A DNA stretch of 10,351 bases from Prevotellaceae bacterium (GTDB lineage: Bacteria > Bacteroidota > Bacteroidia > Bacteroidales > UBA932): assembly GCA_031288885.1 (NCBI GenBank), contig JAITQP010000228.1, positions 1-10,351 on the forward strand, in the 5' to 3' direction. Below the pieces are notes generated by a model, which saw only the letters and a program-made list of their open reading frames with translations, ran no database searches and had not been told where the DNA came from. Of this stretch, positions 1 to 8,292 are shown piece after piece (positions within the stretch are counted from its first letter, which is position 1; every line of letters starts with the position of its first letter). Both the position numbers and the translations under genes were made by a program.

Positions 1-2
1 CG

Positions 3-1523
3 CTACTCCCACTCGATAGTTGCTGGGGGTTTGCTGCTGATGTCGTACACTACGCGGTTTACGCCTTTTACCTTGTTGATGATTTCGTTGGAGATGCGGG
101 CGAGGAAGGGGTAGGGGAGCTGCGCCCAGTCGGCGGTCATGCCGTCGGTGGAGAGGACGGCGCGGAGGGCAATGGCGTTTTCGTAGGTGCGCTCGTCGCC
201 CATGACGCCTACGGATTGTACGGGTAGCAGGATGGCGCCGGCCTGCCATACCTTGTGGTAGAGGTCGTCGCTGCGCAGCCCTTGGATGAAGATGTGGTCG
301 GCTTCTTGCAGCATGCGCACCTTTTCGGGGGTGACTTCGCCGAGTATCCGCACGCCTAACCCCGGGCCCGGGAAGGGATGCCGCGTGATGAGCGCCTCGT
401 CGAGCCCCAGCTCGCGCCCTACGCGGCGCACCTCGTCTTTGAAAAGCAGGCGAAGCGGCTCTACCACCTTCAGGTGCATTTTTTCGGGTAGCCCGCCCAC
501 GTTGTGGTGCGACTTGATGGTCGTCCCCGTGATGGAGAGCGATTCGATAATGTCGGGGTAGATGGTGCCCTGCGCCAGCCACCTTACGCCCTGCAGCTTG
601 TGCGCCTCCTCCTCAAAAATGTCAATAAACCCCTTGCCGATGATTTTGCGCTTTTTTTCCGGCTCGGATACGCCCTTCAGGTTGGCGTAGAAGCGCTCCT
701 TCGCGTTTACGCCAATCACGTTGAGCCCCATGTGCGCGTAGCTCTCCATCACCGCCTCAAGCTCGTTTTTGCGCAGCAGCCCGTTATCGACAAAGATGCA
801 GGTGAGGTTTTTGCCGACAGCCCTGTTGAGCAGCGCCGCCGCTACGCTCGAATCTACGCCTCCCGAGAGCGCAAGGACAACCTTGTCGCTGCCCAGCTGC
901 TGCTTCAGCGCGGCCACGGTGGTTGAGATGAACGAGGCCGGCGTCCAATCCTGCCGGCAGCCGCAAATGCGGATGAAGTTTTGCAGCATCGCCGGACCAT
1001 CCTCCGTGTGGAAGACTTCCGGATGAAACTGCACGCCCCACGTCTGCTCGCCTGCTATCCGGTAGGCGGCGTTGGGCACCTCTTTGGTGGAGGCTATGGC
1101 GTGAAAACCCTGCGGCAGCGTGGTAATGGTGTCTCCGTGCGACATCCACACCTGCGAGCCGTTGGCAATGCCCTGCAGCAGCTCGTCGCCGCCGGCCATG
1201 TGCTGGAGGTTGGCGCGCCCGTACTCGCGCATTCCCGCAGGCTCTACCGCTCCTCCGGCGTCGTGCACCATGAGCTGCGCGCCGTAGCAAATGCCCAGCA
1301 CCGGAATTTTGCCCCGAAAATCGGACAGCGTAGCCTTAAATGCGCTGGCGTCGTACACCGAGAAGGGGCTACCCGAAAGGATAACGCCTTTTACGCTATC
1401 GTCGTTTGCCGGAAACTTGTTGTAGGGGACAATTTCGCAGTAGGTGCTCATTTCGCGCACGCGCCGCCCTATGAGCTGCGTGGTTTGCGAGCCAAAGTCG
1501 AGGATGATGAGTTTTTCTTGCAC
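3..1523 (-). CDS. guaA: GMP synthase (glutamine-hydrolysing)
   Basis: Cytoplasmic enzyme of purine synthesis that aminates XMP to GMP using glutamine and ATP. Residues 1-190 are a class I glutamine amidotransferase: the nucleophile elbow GICYGAQ has Cys79, and GVQFHPEV supplies His167 and Glu169 of the triad. Residues 195-385 are the ATP pyrophosphatase domain with the PP-loop SGGVDSS at 220-226. The C-terminal dimerisation/XMP-binding domain carries [13 protein letters not shown] (381-393) and ends in the canonical KPPATIEWE. The length of 506 residues is normal and the gene is complete, with a TAG stop two bases from the window edge. The start is GTG (1521-1523); the translation from it matches the family N-terminus and no in-frame ATG was seen just upstream. 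It lies 55 bases after the tonB-like stop. No promoter was recognised in that gap, so read-through from the exb operon is possible. All catalytic residues are present. Confidence 0.98.
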   Translation of the reverse strand: MQEKLIILDFGSQTTQLIGRRVREMSTYCEIVPYNKFPANDDSVKGVILSGSPFSVYDASAFKATLSDFRGKIPVLGICYGAQLMVHDAGGAVEPAGMREYGRANLQHMAGGDELLQGIANGSQVWMSHGDTITTLPQGFHAIASTKEVPNAAYRIAGEQTWGVQFHPEVFHTEDGPAMLQNFIRICGCRQDWTPASFISTTVAALKQQLGSDKVVLALSGGVDSSVAAALLNRAVGKNLTCIFVDNGLLRKNELEAVMESYAHMGLNVIGVNAKERFYANLKGVSEPEKKRKIIGKGFIDIFEEEAHKLQGVRWLAQGTIYPDIIESLSITGTTIKSHHNVGGLPEKMHLKVVEPLRLLFKDEVRRVGRELGLDEALITRHPFPGPGLGVRILGEVTPEKVRMLQEADHIFIQGLRSDDLYHKVWQAGAILLPVQSVGVMGDERTYENAIALRAVLSTDGMTADWAQLPYPFLARISNEIINKVKGVNRVVYDISSKPPATIEWE

Positions 1524-1578
1524 GTTTAAAAATTTGAAAGATGATTTACACAGCTTCAGAAACCTGAAATGCCTACTG

Positions 1579-2373
1579 CTATTGCCCCAGCTTGAATACG
1601 TACGTAATAACCCCGTTTTGGAAAAGAGGCCCGTTGGTTGAGGCGCTGAATTTTGCCCTGCGGGCTGCGCGCTCCGCGGCCTCGTAGAGGGTTGCGTCCA
1701 TTATCGTAGAGCCCTCCTGCCTTGCCTCGGCCTCCACAACGTTGCCCTCTCTGTCCACCTTGATGCGCACAATCACGCGTCCGGACTGCTGTATGCGGTA
1801 GTCCGGCTCGGGGAGCCGGCCCTGCAGGGAGCGTCCCGCAAGGCTGGCGCCGCTAATTTCGCCAAGTCCGCTGCCTGCGGAGTTGGGCGAGCGCGGCGAG
1901 CCGTCCGGCGAGCCTTGGTTGCCGGAGGTTGCGCCGCTGCTTTCGCCCTGCGAGGCGGCTGTGCTTTGCCCGGGAAAGAGCGCGTTGCGGTTTACCTCGC
2001 GCGGCTTTTCCACAGGCTTCTGGGGCTCGTCGTCCGGCTGTTCGGAGCGCTGCTGGACGTTTTGGTTAGCTTTTTCCTTTTTACGTTTTTTGCTCTTTTT
2101 GGGGAGAATGGAGGGAGCCTCCTCGTAGTCCTGCGTGAGGGGCTCCTGCTCCTCCGGCTCGGCTGCGCGCGGCGGCTGGGGGTAGGCTTTGGCCGCCGCT
2201 TGTGCGGGCTCCTCCGCGCCTGCTCCGGTTTGCGCGTCGCCAAAGTTTACCAGAATGCCCAGCTCGGCGGGCGGCGGAAAAGGTCGTTGGTATCCCCACG
2301 AAAACAGCATTAGGAGCACAGCGCCGTGAAAAATCACGGTCGCCATCACACCTTTTATTTTGTCCTGCTGCAT
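1579..2373 (-). CDS. TonB-family energy transducer
   Basis: Likely periplasm-spanning partner of the ExbB/ExbD motor just upstream, passing proton-motive-force energy to outer-membrane proteins. The 264-residue protein has a short cytoplasmic N-terminus, one membrane anchor at about 10-27, and a long low-complexity linker. The linker is Pro/Glu/Gln-rich at 54-90, strongly basic at 91-103 ([11 protein letters not shown]), then Ser/Gly/Asn-rich at 137-175. A TonB C-terminal-like domain follows at about 180-264 ([18 protein letters not shown], then an Ala/Arg-rich helix and a final strand ending YVFKLGQ). ATG start, TAG stop. It begins 32 bases after the exbD stop, so the three genes are probably co-transcribed. 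The linker lacks the classic Pro-Lys/Pro-Glu repeats of enterobacterial TonB, so a TolA-like role in a Tol-type complex is an alternative. Family assignment is firm; the outer-membrane client is unknown. Confidence 0.88.
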   Translation of the reverse strand: MQQDKIKGVMATVIFHGAVLLMLFSWGYQRPFPPPAELGILVNFGDAQTGAGAEEPAQAAAKAYPQPPRAAEPEEQEPLTQDYEEAPSILPKKSKKRKKEKANQNVQQRSEQPDDEPQKPVEKPREVNRNALFPGQSTAASQGESSGATSGNQGSPDGSPRSPNSAGSGLGEISGASLAGRSLQGRLPEPDYRIQQSGRVIVRIKVDREGNVVEAEARQEGSTIMDATLYEAAERAARRAKFSASTNGPLFQNGVITYVFKLGQ

Positions 2374-2405
2374 AGCTTGCTATAAATGGGTAGAAAAAAT
2401 TACAC

Positions 2406-2807
2406 TCAATCTTCGGGGCTCGTAGCCACAATCACCTTCCAGCGGTTGTTCTTGGCCACGTTCATCACCTTCACCACGTCGTCGAACATTACCGTTTTGT
2501 CGGCGTAAATGGAGATGGTTGGGTCTTCCCGTCCGTCGAGCAGCTGGTGTAGCTTGATGGGGAGCTCCGACAGGGTAACGGGCGTTGTGCCGTCCACGTA
2601 CATGTACGGGCTGTTTTTGGGGATGGAGACGCTCACCGCCGGCTTGGACTGCACCTGATTGCTGCTCTGCGGCAGCAGCAGCTTCAGCGCGTTGGGGCTA
2701 ATCATGGTGGAGGTAATCATGAAAAATATAAGGAGGAGAAACACCAAGTCGCTCATGGACGCCGTGCTGAATGAGACATCCGTCTTTAGGGTTTGCTTAA
2801 TTGCCAT
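2406..2807 (-). CDS. exbD: ExbD/TolR-family biopolymer transporter subunit
   Basis: Inner-membrane stator component of a TonB/Tol-type proton-driven motor, working with the ExbB homologue encoded directly upstream. The protein has 133 residues, normal for the family. A short cytoplasmic N-terminus is followed by one membrane helix at about 19-37 containing SMSDLVFLLLIFFMITS. Asp20 sits at the position of the essential proton-carrying aspartate of ExbD and TolR. Residues 45-133 form the periplasmic domain. The ATG (2805-2807) lies 27 bases after the exbB stop and has an AT-rich leader without a Shine-Dalgarno sequence. ExbD and TolR cannot be separated from sequence alone; a TonB-like gene next door favours ExbD. 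Confidence 0.93.
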   Translation of the reverse strand: MAIKQTLKTDVSFSTASMSDLVFLLLIFFMITSTMISPNALKLLLPQSSNQVQSKPAVSVSIPKNSPYMYVDGTTPVTLSELPIKLHQLLDGREDPTISIYADKTVMFDDVVKVMNVAKNNRWKVIVATSPED

Positions 2808-2834
2808 GCGATTTAAAGTTCAAAAAATCAGTAC

Positions 2835-3524
2835 TTACTCTTGTATCAACGCCTGCGGGACTACTTTTTTCTTGGAGTAGAGCATGTCCATAAACTCCAT
2901 GGTGCTTGCCTCGAGCTGAAAAACGACGCGCTGCACCTGCGATATCAGGAGGTTATAGCCAAAGTAGGCGATAATGCCCACAATAAGCCCCGCGATGGTG
3001 GTTACCATGGCCTCGTATATGCCCGACGAGAGCAGCTGAATGTCGAGGTTGTTGCCCGCATTAGCCATGTTGAAGAACGCCCTCACCATGCCGGTCACCG
3101 TGCCCAGAAAGCCCAGCATGGGCGCGCCGCCGGCGGTCATGGCCAAAATTACCAGCCCTCTCTCTAACCTTGCCACCTCAAGGTTTCCTTCGTTTTCGAT
3201 GGCGGTTTGAATGTCGCTGAGGGGCGCGCCTATGCGCTTAATTCCCTTTTCGATGAGGCGCGCCTGCGGGATGGCGCTCGCTTGGCACAGCGCAATGGCC
3301 GCGTCGGTACGATCGTTCAGGATGTACTCCCGAATGTTGCTCATAAAGTGGGCGTCTACCTTAGAGGCGCGGTGGATAGCCAAAAAGCGCTCGGAAAAGA
3401 TGAAGATTGCGATGATGGAGAGGAGCGCGATGGGGAACATTACCCACCCGCCCTTCATAGCAAGCTCAATAAAATCAATTTGTTGTTGTTCAACTGCCTG
3501 AAGCAGTACAAAGTTTATAGACAT
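2835..3524 (-). CDS. exbB: MotA/TolQ/ExbB-family proton channel subunit
   Basis: Inner-membrane channel protein that with ExbD converts proton flow into movement of a TonB-type protein. It has 229 residues and the three expected membrane segments: about 26-44 (GWVMFPIALLSIIAIFIF), 122-147, and 168-194. A cytoplasmic loop of about 75 residues separates the first two. The family signature GFLGTVTGMVRAF is at 138-150 and EAMVTTIAGLIVGIIAYFGYN at 171-191. It is the first gene of the exbB-exbD-tonB set. The ATG at 3522-3524 is supported by a -7 element about 43 bases upstream. TolQ is the main alternative name; I saw no Pal, TolB or YbgC homologue nearby to support a Tol-Pal locus. Confidence 0.93.
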   Translation of the reverse strand: MSINFVLLQAVEQQQIDFIELAMKGGWVMFPIALLSIIAIFIFSERFLAIHRASKVDAHFMSNIREYILNDRTDAAIALCQASAIPQARLIEKGIKRIGAPLSDIQTAIENEGNLEVARLERGLVILAMTAGGAPMLGFLGTVTGMVRAFFNMANAGNNLDIQLLSSGIYEAMVTTIAGLIVGIIAYFGYNLLISQVQRVVFQLEASTMEFMDMLYSKKKVVPQALIQE

Positions 3525-3566
3525 TAGTTTATGTAGTTATGTATGAAACATGAAAAATATATCCCA

Positions 3567-3574
3567 CAAAATTA
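3567..3574 (-). promoter_or_regulatory. Putative sigma-ABfr -7 element for the exbB operon
   Basis: Read on the minus strand this is TAATTTTG, a full match to the Bacteroidota -7 consensus TAnnTTTG. It would start transcription near 3560, leaving a leader of about 35 bases before the exbB ATG. No TTG was found at the expected -33 spacing, so the promoter is weak or activator-dependent. If real, the exb operon can be transcribed independently of tamB. Confidence 0.5.
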
Positions 3575-3617
3575 CTGCGAAATTTGAAAAAACCGTAATC
3601 AGAGCTTAATAATGCAG

Positions 3618-3634
3618 GTTAAATACTATTAAAC
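3618..3634. repeat. Imperfect AT-rich inverted repeat after tamB
   Basis: GTTAAATA, one spacer base, TATTAAAC: 7 of 8 positions pair. It lies 14 bases beyond the tamB stop, in the 124-base gap before exbB. With a one-base loop and few G-C pairs it is a poor terminator and could instead be a protein site or chance. Apart from this and the exbB -7 element I see nothing in the gap. Confidence 0.3.
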
Positions 3635-3648
3635 AAGATGTTCCGGTT

Positions 3649-6600
3649 TCACTGTCGCTCGCGGTTGCTGTCCGGTAGCGCGGAGGTTTCCTGCCGGCTG
3701 TCTTGCGACGTTACAACGGCCTTACCGGCTTTTTTCGCATTTTTTCGGCTGTGAAACATTGCCCTCCACAAGTCGGTAAAGCTGTCGAAGTCTTCCTGAT
3801 AAAAGACGCCAACGCCGTAGCGGTTGCTTCCGGCAACCATTTCGGTGTACTGGTCGTTGGAGTGGCCAAACATTTTCACCCTCACTTTTCCGGACTTATC
3901 GAGCGTTACCTCCAAATCTACCTCCGTTGCAAATTCGCTGCTGTTGGGGTTGAGCTGCTTGCGCTGGGACTGGTGATCCACGTTGGCGTTTAGGGTTACC
4001 CTGTCGGTAAAAAAGCCCTTGTTGAATGAGAGGGAGTACTCTTCTGTGTTGGCGAGGTCAATCGAGACGCCAACGTTTGCGTTCATGGCGCGCGAAAAGA
4101 TGTCGGAAACTTGGGCGAACATAACGTTGCTGAGAATGCTGCTTTGCTCGGAGCTGGTTACGTCCTGCTGCGGCATGAAGCGGTCTATCAGGAGCAGGGA
4201 GAGGAACTGCGTAGTCATGTTGTTCTCCATGTTCAGCTGCGCCAGCATTCGGTCTTTGGTTTCGTTGTCGGCCGTTGGGGCGTCGATGGAAAGGTTCAGC
4301 TCGGGGGCGGCCAGACTTCCCGTCATGCTTACCTTGCACTCAATGGGTATGGCGCGCTCGTATCGTCCGGTGGTGTCGCCCAGCAGGTCGGAGAGGGGCG
4401 CGCGCAGCTTGTAGGTGGCGTGGACGTTGGCGGTTGCCGCGGCGAGCTCGCCGTTGAAGTTGATGGAGCTTCCGTTGTCTATTTTGAATTTTTTGGTCAC
4501 CAGATTTTGGACGGAGATGGCGTACTCGCCGCGCAGCATGACGTAGGTGCCGAACAGCCGGAATACGTTCTTTGCCGGCTCTATCTCAAACTTGATGTTG
4601 CCGTTGCCCGCCGCTTTGATGGCGTTGCCCGTTTGCTGGTTTAGCAGCAGCGTAAGGTTGGCGTCGTTTGTGACGTTAAGGTTGAGGTCAACCTTTAGGT
4701 TGAACTTGCGGGTTGCTTCTTCGTCCTTTTTTACCTCCACCTTCTTATCGTGCGCCACAAAGTCAATAAAGCTGCGGCTCTGCATCTGCGCTTTTGGCCC
4801 CAGCAGGATTGAGAACGCCGTTTTTTCGTTGGTTGTGGCCGTTGCGCTGATGCTGGTTTCACCCCGCCTCCCGTCGATTTGTACGGTTCCCGTGGCGTAG
4901 CCCTGCCCGTAGAAGTAGTCGTTGTGCCGCTCGGTGGTGTTGAACACGTGCAACTTGTTGGGGGTTACCTTTAGCGAGTAGTAGAATTTGTCCGGCGTGG
5001 TGAGGTTTGCCAGCGTAAAGTCTACTGAGCCCGCGTTGTTTGCGTCGTCGGTCGCGGTCATGTTGCGTATTTTGAGGGTGCTGTTTGCCATTTCCACGGG
5101 GCCGCTCACCTTAAACCTTGCGTTCAGGTAGTCCACGGTGAGCTGTCCGTGGCTCATGAAGAGCTCTCCGTTGAGCTGCAGCTGCTTCAGCGGCCCCGTA
5201 ATGTCGAGGTCGCCGCTTAGCGTTCCGCCAAGGTCCGACAGCGTGCTCTCCACTATTGGCGACACGTGGTACAGGTCCAGCTTGTTGAGCTTTGCCTGCG
5301 CCGTCAGCTCGCCGTCGCCCTTGAGCGTTCCCGACACGCTCAGGTTTTCCTCACCGCCTTTGCTGATGTTCAGGTGCACGGACACGTCCTCCTCGTTTTC
5401 CGCAATGGAGGTGTGGAAGGTAACGTCGCCCACCGGTTTTTGGGCAAAGGTAACGTCGGAGGCCTTTACGTTGGCGGAGAACAGCGGCATAGGCGCGAGC
5501 ACCCCGCGCGCGGAGATGCTGCCCGACACGTCGCCCGTCAGCTCAACGCTGTTGTTCAGCGTGCGTATCAGCGGCGCTACGGACAGGTTGCGCACCTCGC
5601 ACAGGAGCGTATCGCGTACGTCAGGAGATATTACGCCGTTGATGCAGAGTAGCTGCCGCTCGTTTTCCACCTTAAAGCTATCAATGGTGTAGCGCCGGTC
5701 TTCTATCCTGATTTTGCTTTTCGACAAGCTCCAAGGCATGTCGCCCAGCGCCAAGATGGTGGGGAACAGCTCCACGTCCAAGCCTCTTTTGCCGTGCGCA
5801 TCCTCAAAAAACGCCACCTGCGTTTTTACCTGCCCCGAGGCAATGGAGGTTTTGTAGCCGAGCGTTAGCGCGAGGAGGTCGTTTTGCAGCGTGCCGACCA
5901 TTGTGCAGCGTTGCAGCTTCAGGTTGCCCGAGGTTGCCTCCGCCGCGTTGGCGCTAAAGCGCAGCTGCGAGCTTTGCGACGCGGCGTTTAGGCGGACGTT
6001 GGCGATGCTCAGCTCGCCGTAGCGAATGGCGGGCGCGTTGACGCTCAGCTTTACGCAGCTGATGTCGGACGAAATGCAGCCGCTCACCTGCGTGCTGTCG
6101 GCTATCGTGAAGCTGGGGATGAGCAGCTGCTGGAGCTTTTCGGCGTTTTTGGTCAGCGCCGAAAAGGTGTACTCAAACTTGGGGTGCAGCGGCGCCTTGC
6201 TGTGGGGCGCTGCCTTTGCCTTTGCCTCTCCCGCTTCGGCGGTTTTTTCTGCATGAATGAGGTTGCGGTAGGTTGGGATAAAGTAGCTGACCATGCTGTC
6301 TAACGCCTGCACGATGTTCTCCATGCCGCCCTTGGCGGTGATGCTTGCCTCCAGCACGTCCGACTTGAGCGAGAGGCGCTCGGTATCGCCCGTGTGCCTT
6401 GCCTCCAGCAGGATGGAATCCGCCGGAAATTCTCCCTTTGTGGAGGTGTACTTTGCGCTGTTAATCGTAAGGTTTCCGGAAAAATTGTCTATGCTGTTAC
6501 CCTCCAGCTTGGCAACGGCCTCCAGCGTTAGCTGCGAGAGGCTGTCGCGCCGGTTGAGGCCGGTGGCGGCAAAGTCGGCGTGGTGCACCTGCAGCTTGAA

Positions 6601-8169
6601 GTCGAACTGCGATTTCTCCTGCTCAAAGTTGGCAATGCCGCTAAAGCCAAAGCTCATGTTGGCGTCGCTGCATACGAGCTCGCCCTCGAAAGATTTTTCG
6701 GTAATCAGCCCCTTAACTTTGGTGTTGCGGTAGGGGTAGCCGTAGAGCTCCACCATGGGAATGTTGAGGTCGGCGTTTAGCGACAGGCTTTTGATGCTCC
6801 TGAAAGTTCCGCTCACCTTTCCGTAAAGGCTAATTTCCCCCATGATGGAGTCGTTGAGCAGCGTGCCGAGGTGAAAGTTATCGGTGCCCAGCGTGCCGTT
6901 GATGAGTATGGCGGAGTCGGGCGCGGGGACGAACGAGAGGTCGCCGGTGAGCGTCCCGATGTCCGACCGCAGCACGCCGTCGGCAACAAAGTTGCTCAAA
7001 AATCCGGTAAAGCGCGCCTTTCCCTGCAGGCTGCCCAGCTGCTGCAGCAGCGCTCGGTGCTTGGCGTACTTGCTCTTCAGCGCGGCGTCGGCGGTGAAAA
7101 CGTCTTCGGGGTTGCTCTCAAAGTTTTTCACGTCGAACATAAAAAAGGTGTTCTGCGGGTCGGGCAGCCCCTGCATGGAGAAGCTGACCTTTGCCGCGGT
7201 GCCTTTGCCAAAGCGAAGCATCAAATCGCGCCCCCTGAGGTTGCACACCTGCCCGCTGACAAGCCCCGTCAGCCCCACGTTCAGGTGCAGCTTGGACATG
7301 TTGGGCGCAAAAAAGGCAATGGTGTATAAGTCCACGTTGGACGAGGTGAAATCTGCCGACATGGTTACCTTCTCCACGTAGCGGGTAAAGTCGGAGAAGC
7401 TGCTGTAGTCCATCCGGTAGTACTTGGCGTTGATGTCCGAGAAGTCGTCCCGCAGCTTGAGCTTTTTTACTTCGATAAAGGTAGGCGCCACGCTTACCTC
7501 GCCGGACAGGTGCTGCAGGTGGAAGCCGCTGCGCTCCCGCAGCTGCAGGTACCTCAGCCGGCACTGCATGGTGTCGCCCTCCATGTTCAGGTTGCTCACC
7601 CTGAACGACACGTCGCTCACGAGGAGATGCTTGAAGTCGATGGCGCTGTCGCGCGCGTCGCCCTGCCGGCAGCGGTCAACGTAGCTGAAGAACAGCTGGT
7701 CGGCCTCTACGCTCTGCACGCGGATGTGGAAAGGTTTTTCCGTAGGCTCCTTGGGGGTAGGGTTCACGGTGGTGTCTTTTAGCCTGCTGAGCAGCAGGCC
7801 TAAGTTGAGAACGCCCGCCGTATCTTTTTCGAGGTATAGCCGAGCGTCGGTCAGGCGCAGCGTCCCAACCTCTACGTGCCTGTCGGACGGGCTCAGGCGC
7901 GTGAGCGACCCCATTACGCGGTTTGCAAAAATTAGCGTATCCCCCGACAGCCCTTGCACATATACGTCGTGCAGCACAAGGCGGTTAAATAGCCGGAAGC
8001 GGACAGCGCCAACGCTTACTTTTGTTTTCAGCTTGCCGGACAGCATTTTAGTTGCTTCGTCCACCAAATACTTTTGCACCTTGGGATGCCGCACCGTAAA
8101 AACAGCCGCTGTAGGCAACAAAAAGAGCATCAGCCCTATTACACCTAATATGACGAGTAACTTTTTCAA
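3649..8169 (-). CDS. tamB: Translocation/assembly module TamB (AsmA-like inter-membrane protein)
   Basis: Very long inner-membrane-anchored periplasmic protein of 1,506 residues. Family members form a hydrophobic beta-groove from inner to outer membrane, implicated in outer-membrane protein insertion and phospholipid transfer. One membrane anchor is at about 3-25 (MKKLLVILGVIGLMLFLLP), followed by an AsmA-like N-terminal segment and a long series of beta-rich repeats. The TamB (DUF490) C-terminal domain spans about 1050-1470. It includes FIDFVAHD near 1130, LRGEYAISVQNLV near 1210-1222, NGELAAATANVHATYKLRAP near 1238-1258, and a terminal strand region with YGVGVFYQEDFDSF near 1450. An Ala/Lys/His-rich stretch at about 638-663 interrupts the repeats. 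The reading frame is intact, starting at ATG and ending in TGA. It is divergent from tsaD, and a -7 element lies 32 bases before the start. No BamA/TamA/TamL gene is visible in the window. Confidence 0.94.
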   Translation of the reverse strand: MKKLLVILGVIGLMLFLLPTAAVFTVRHPKVQKYLVDEATKMLSGKLKTKVSVGAVRFRLFNRLVLHDVYVQGLSGDTLIFANRVMGSLTRLSPSDRHVEVGTLRLTDARLYLEKDTAGVLNLGLLLSRLKDTTVNPTPKEPTEKPFHIRVQSVEADQLFFSYVDRCRQGDARDSAIDFKHLLVSDVSFRVSNLNMEGDTMQCRLRYLQLRERSGFHLQHLSGEVSVAPTFIEVKKLKLRDDFSDINAKYYRMDYSSFSDFTRYVEKVTMSADFTSSNVDLYTIAFFAPNMSKLHLNVGLTGLVSGQVCNLRGRDLMLRFGKGTAAKVSFSMQGLPDPQNTFFMFDVKNFESNPEDVFTADAALKSKYAKHRALLQQLGSLQGKARFTGFLSNFVADGVLRSDIGTLTGDLSFVPAPDSAILINGTLGTDNFHLGTLLNDSIMGEISLYGKVSGTFRSIKSLSLNADLNIPMVELYGYPYRNTKVKGLITEKSFEGELVCSDANMSFGFSGIANFEQEKSQFDFKLQVHHADFAATGLNRRDSLSQLTLEAVAKLEGNSIDNFSGNLTINSAKYTSTKGEFPADSILLEARHTGDTERLSLKSDVLEASITAKGGMENIVQALDSMVSYFIPTYRNLIHAEKTAEAGEAKAKAAPHSKAPLHPKFEYTFSALTKNAEKLQQLLIPSFTIADSTQVSGCISSDISCVKLSVNAPAIRYGELSIANVRLNAASQSSQLRFSANAAEATSGNLKLQRCTMVGTLQNDLLALTLGYKTSIASGQVKTQVAFFEDAHGKRGLDVELFPTILALGDMPWSLSKSKIRIEDRRYTIDSFKVENERQLLCINGVISPDVRDTLLCEVRNLSVAPLIRTLNNSVELTGDVSGSISARGVLAPMPLFSANVKASDVTFAQKPVGDVTFHTSIAENEEDVSVHLNISKGGEENLSVSGTLKGDGELTAQAKLNKLDLYHVSPIVESTLSDLGGTLSGDLDITGPLKQLQLNGELFMSHGQLTVDYLNARFKVSGPVEMANSTLKIRNMTATDDANNAGSVDFTLANLTTPDKFYYSLKVTPNKLHVFNTTERHNDYFYGQGYATGTVQIDGRRGETSISATATTNEKTAFSILLGPKAQMQSRSFIDFVAHDKKVEVKKDEEATRKFNLKVDLNLNVTNDANLTLLLNQQTGNAIKAAGNGNIKFEIEPAKNVFRLFGTYVMLRGEYAISVQNLVTKKFKIDNGSSINFNGELAAATANVHATYKLRAPLSDLLGDTTGRYERAIPIECKVSMTGSLAAPELNLSIDAPTADNETKDRMLAQLNMENNMTTQFLSLLLIDRFMPQQDVTSSEQSSILSNVMFAQVSDIFSRAMNANVGVSIDLANTEEYSLSFNKGFFTDRVTLNANVDHQSQRKQLNPNSSEFATEVDLEVTLDKSGKVRVKMFGHSNDQYTEMVAGSNRYGVGVFYQEDFDSFTDLWRAMFHSRKNAKKAGKAVVTSQDSRQETSALPDSNRERQ

Positions 8170-8187
8170 GAAAATTGGAAATAAAAC

Positions 8188-8217
8188 TTGCTTAATCGGG
8201 CAAAGTTACTATTTTTG
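8188..8217 (+). promoter_or_regulatory. Putative sigma-ABfr promoter for tsaD
   Basis: TTG (8188-8190), 19 bases, then TATTTTTG (8210-8217). This matches the Bacteroidota arrangement of a -33 TTG and a -7 TAnnTTTG at optimal spacing. Predicted start is near 8224, giving a 5' leader of roughly 69 bases before the tsaD ATG. This is the best-formed promoter in the window and it overlaps the tamB promoter. Confidence 0.65.
8201..8208 (-). promoter_or_regulatory. Putative sigma-ABfr -7 element for tamB
   Basis: The minus strand reads TAACTTTG, a full match to TAnnTTTG. Transcription would start near 8194, giving a leader of about 25 bases before the tamB ATG. No TTG is present at a 19-21 base spacing, so the -33 element is poor. 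It lies one base from the -7 element of the divergent tsaD promoter. Confidence 0.55.
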
Positions 8218-8252
8218 TTCGTGTATTGGGGCATGTAAGGCGATGGAAAGAT

Positions 8253-8284
8253 TTAATTTATACAGCAAAAAAATTAATTTATAC
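8253..8284 (+). repeat. 11-bp direct repeat in the tsaD leader
   Basis: TTAATTTATAC occurs exactly twice, at 8253-8263 and 8274-8284, with a 21-base period (two helical turns). The second copy ends 8 bases before the tsaD ATG and overlaps the 10-base palindrome AAATTAATTT (8271-8280). It could be a tandem protein-binding site, or an unstructured AT-rich translation leader that happens to repeat. Confidence 0.6.
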
Positions 8285-8292
8285 GAATACAA

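Noticed and set aside
361..372. Perfect 12-bp palindrome CCCGGGCCCGGG
   Set aside because: It encodes the Pro-Gly-Pro-Gly of the conserved GuaA motif [10 protein letters not shown], so protein constraint explains it.
981..1529. Plus-strand open frame antisense to guaA
   Set aside because: Shadow frame of guaA without motifs or a plausible translation leader.
1555..1568. Small hairpin TTCAG-AAAC-CTGAA between the tonB-like gene and guaA
   Set aside because: Only five pairs and no U-tract, too weak to call a terminator or attenuator.
3525..3648. Small gene or RNA in the tamB-exbB gap
   Set aside because: Only a -7 element and a weak AT-rich inverted repeat are visible; no conserved RNA fold or coding signal was recognised.
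7782..7799. Hairpin GCCTGCTG-AG-CAGCAGGC inside tamB
   Set aside because: It lies in a Leu-rich coding stretch (LLLSRL) using CTG/AGC/AGG codons, has a 2-base loop when fully paired and no U-tract; chance in GC-rich coding DNA is adequate.
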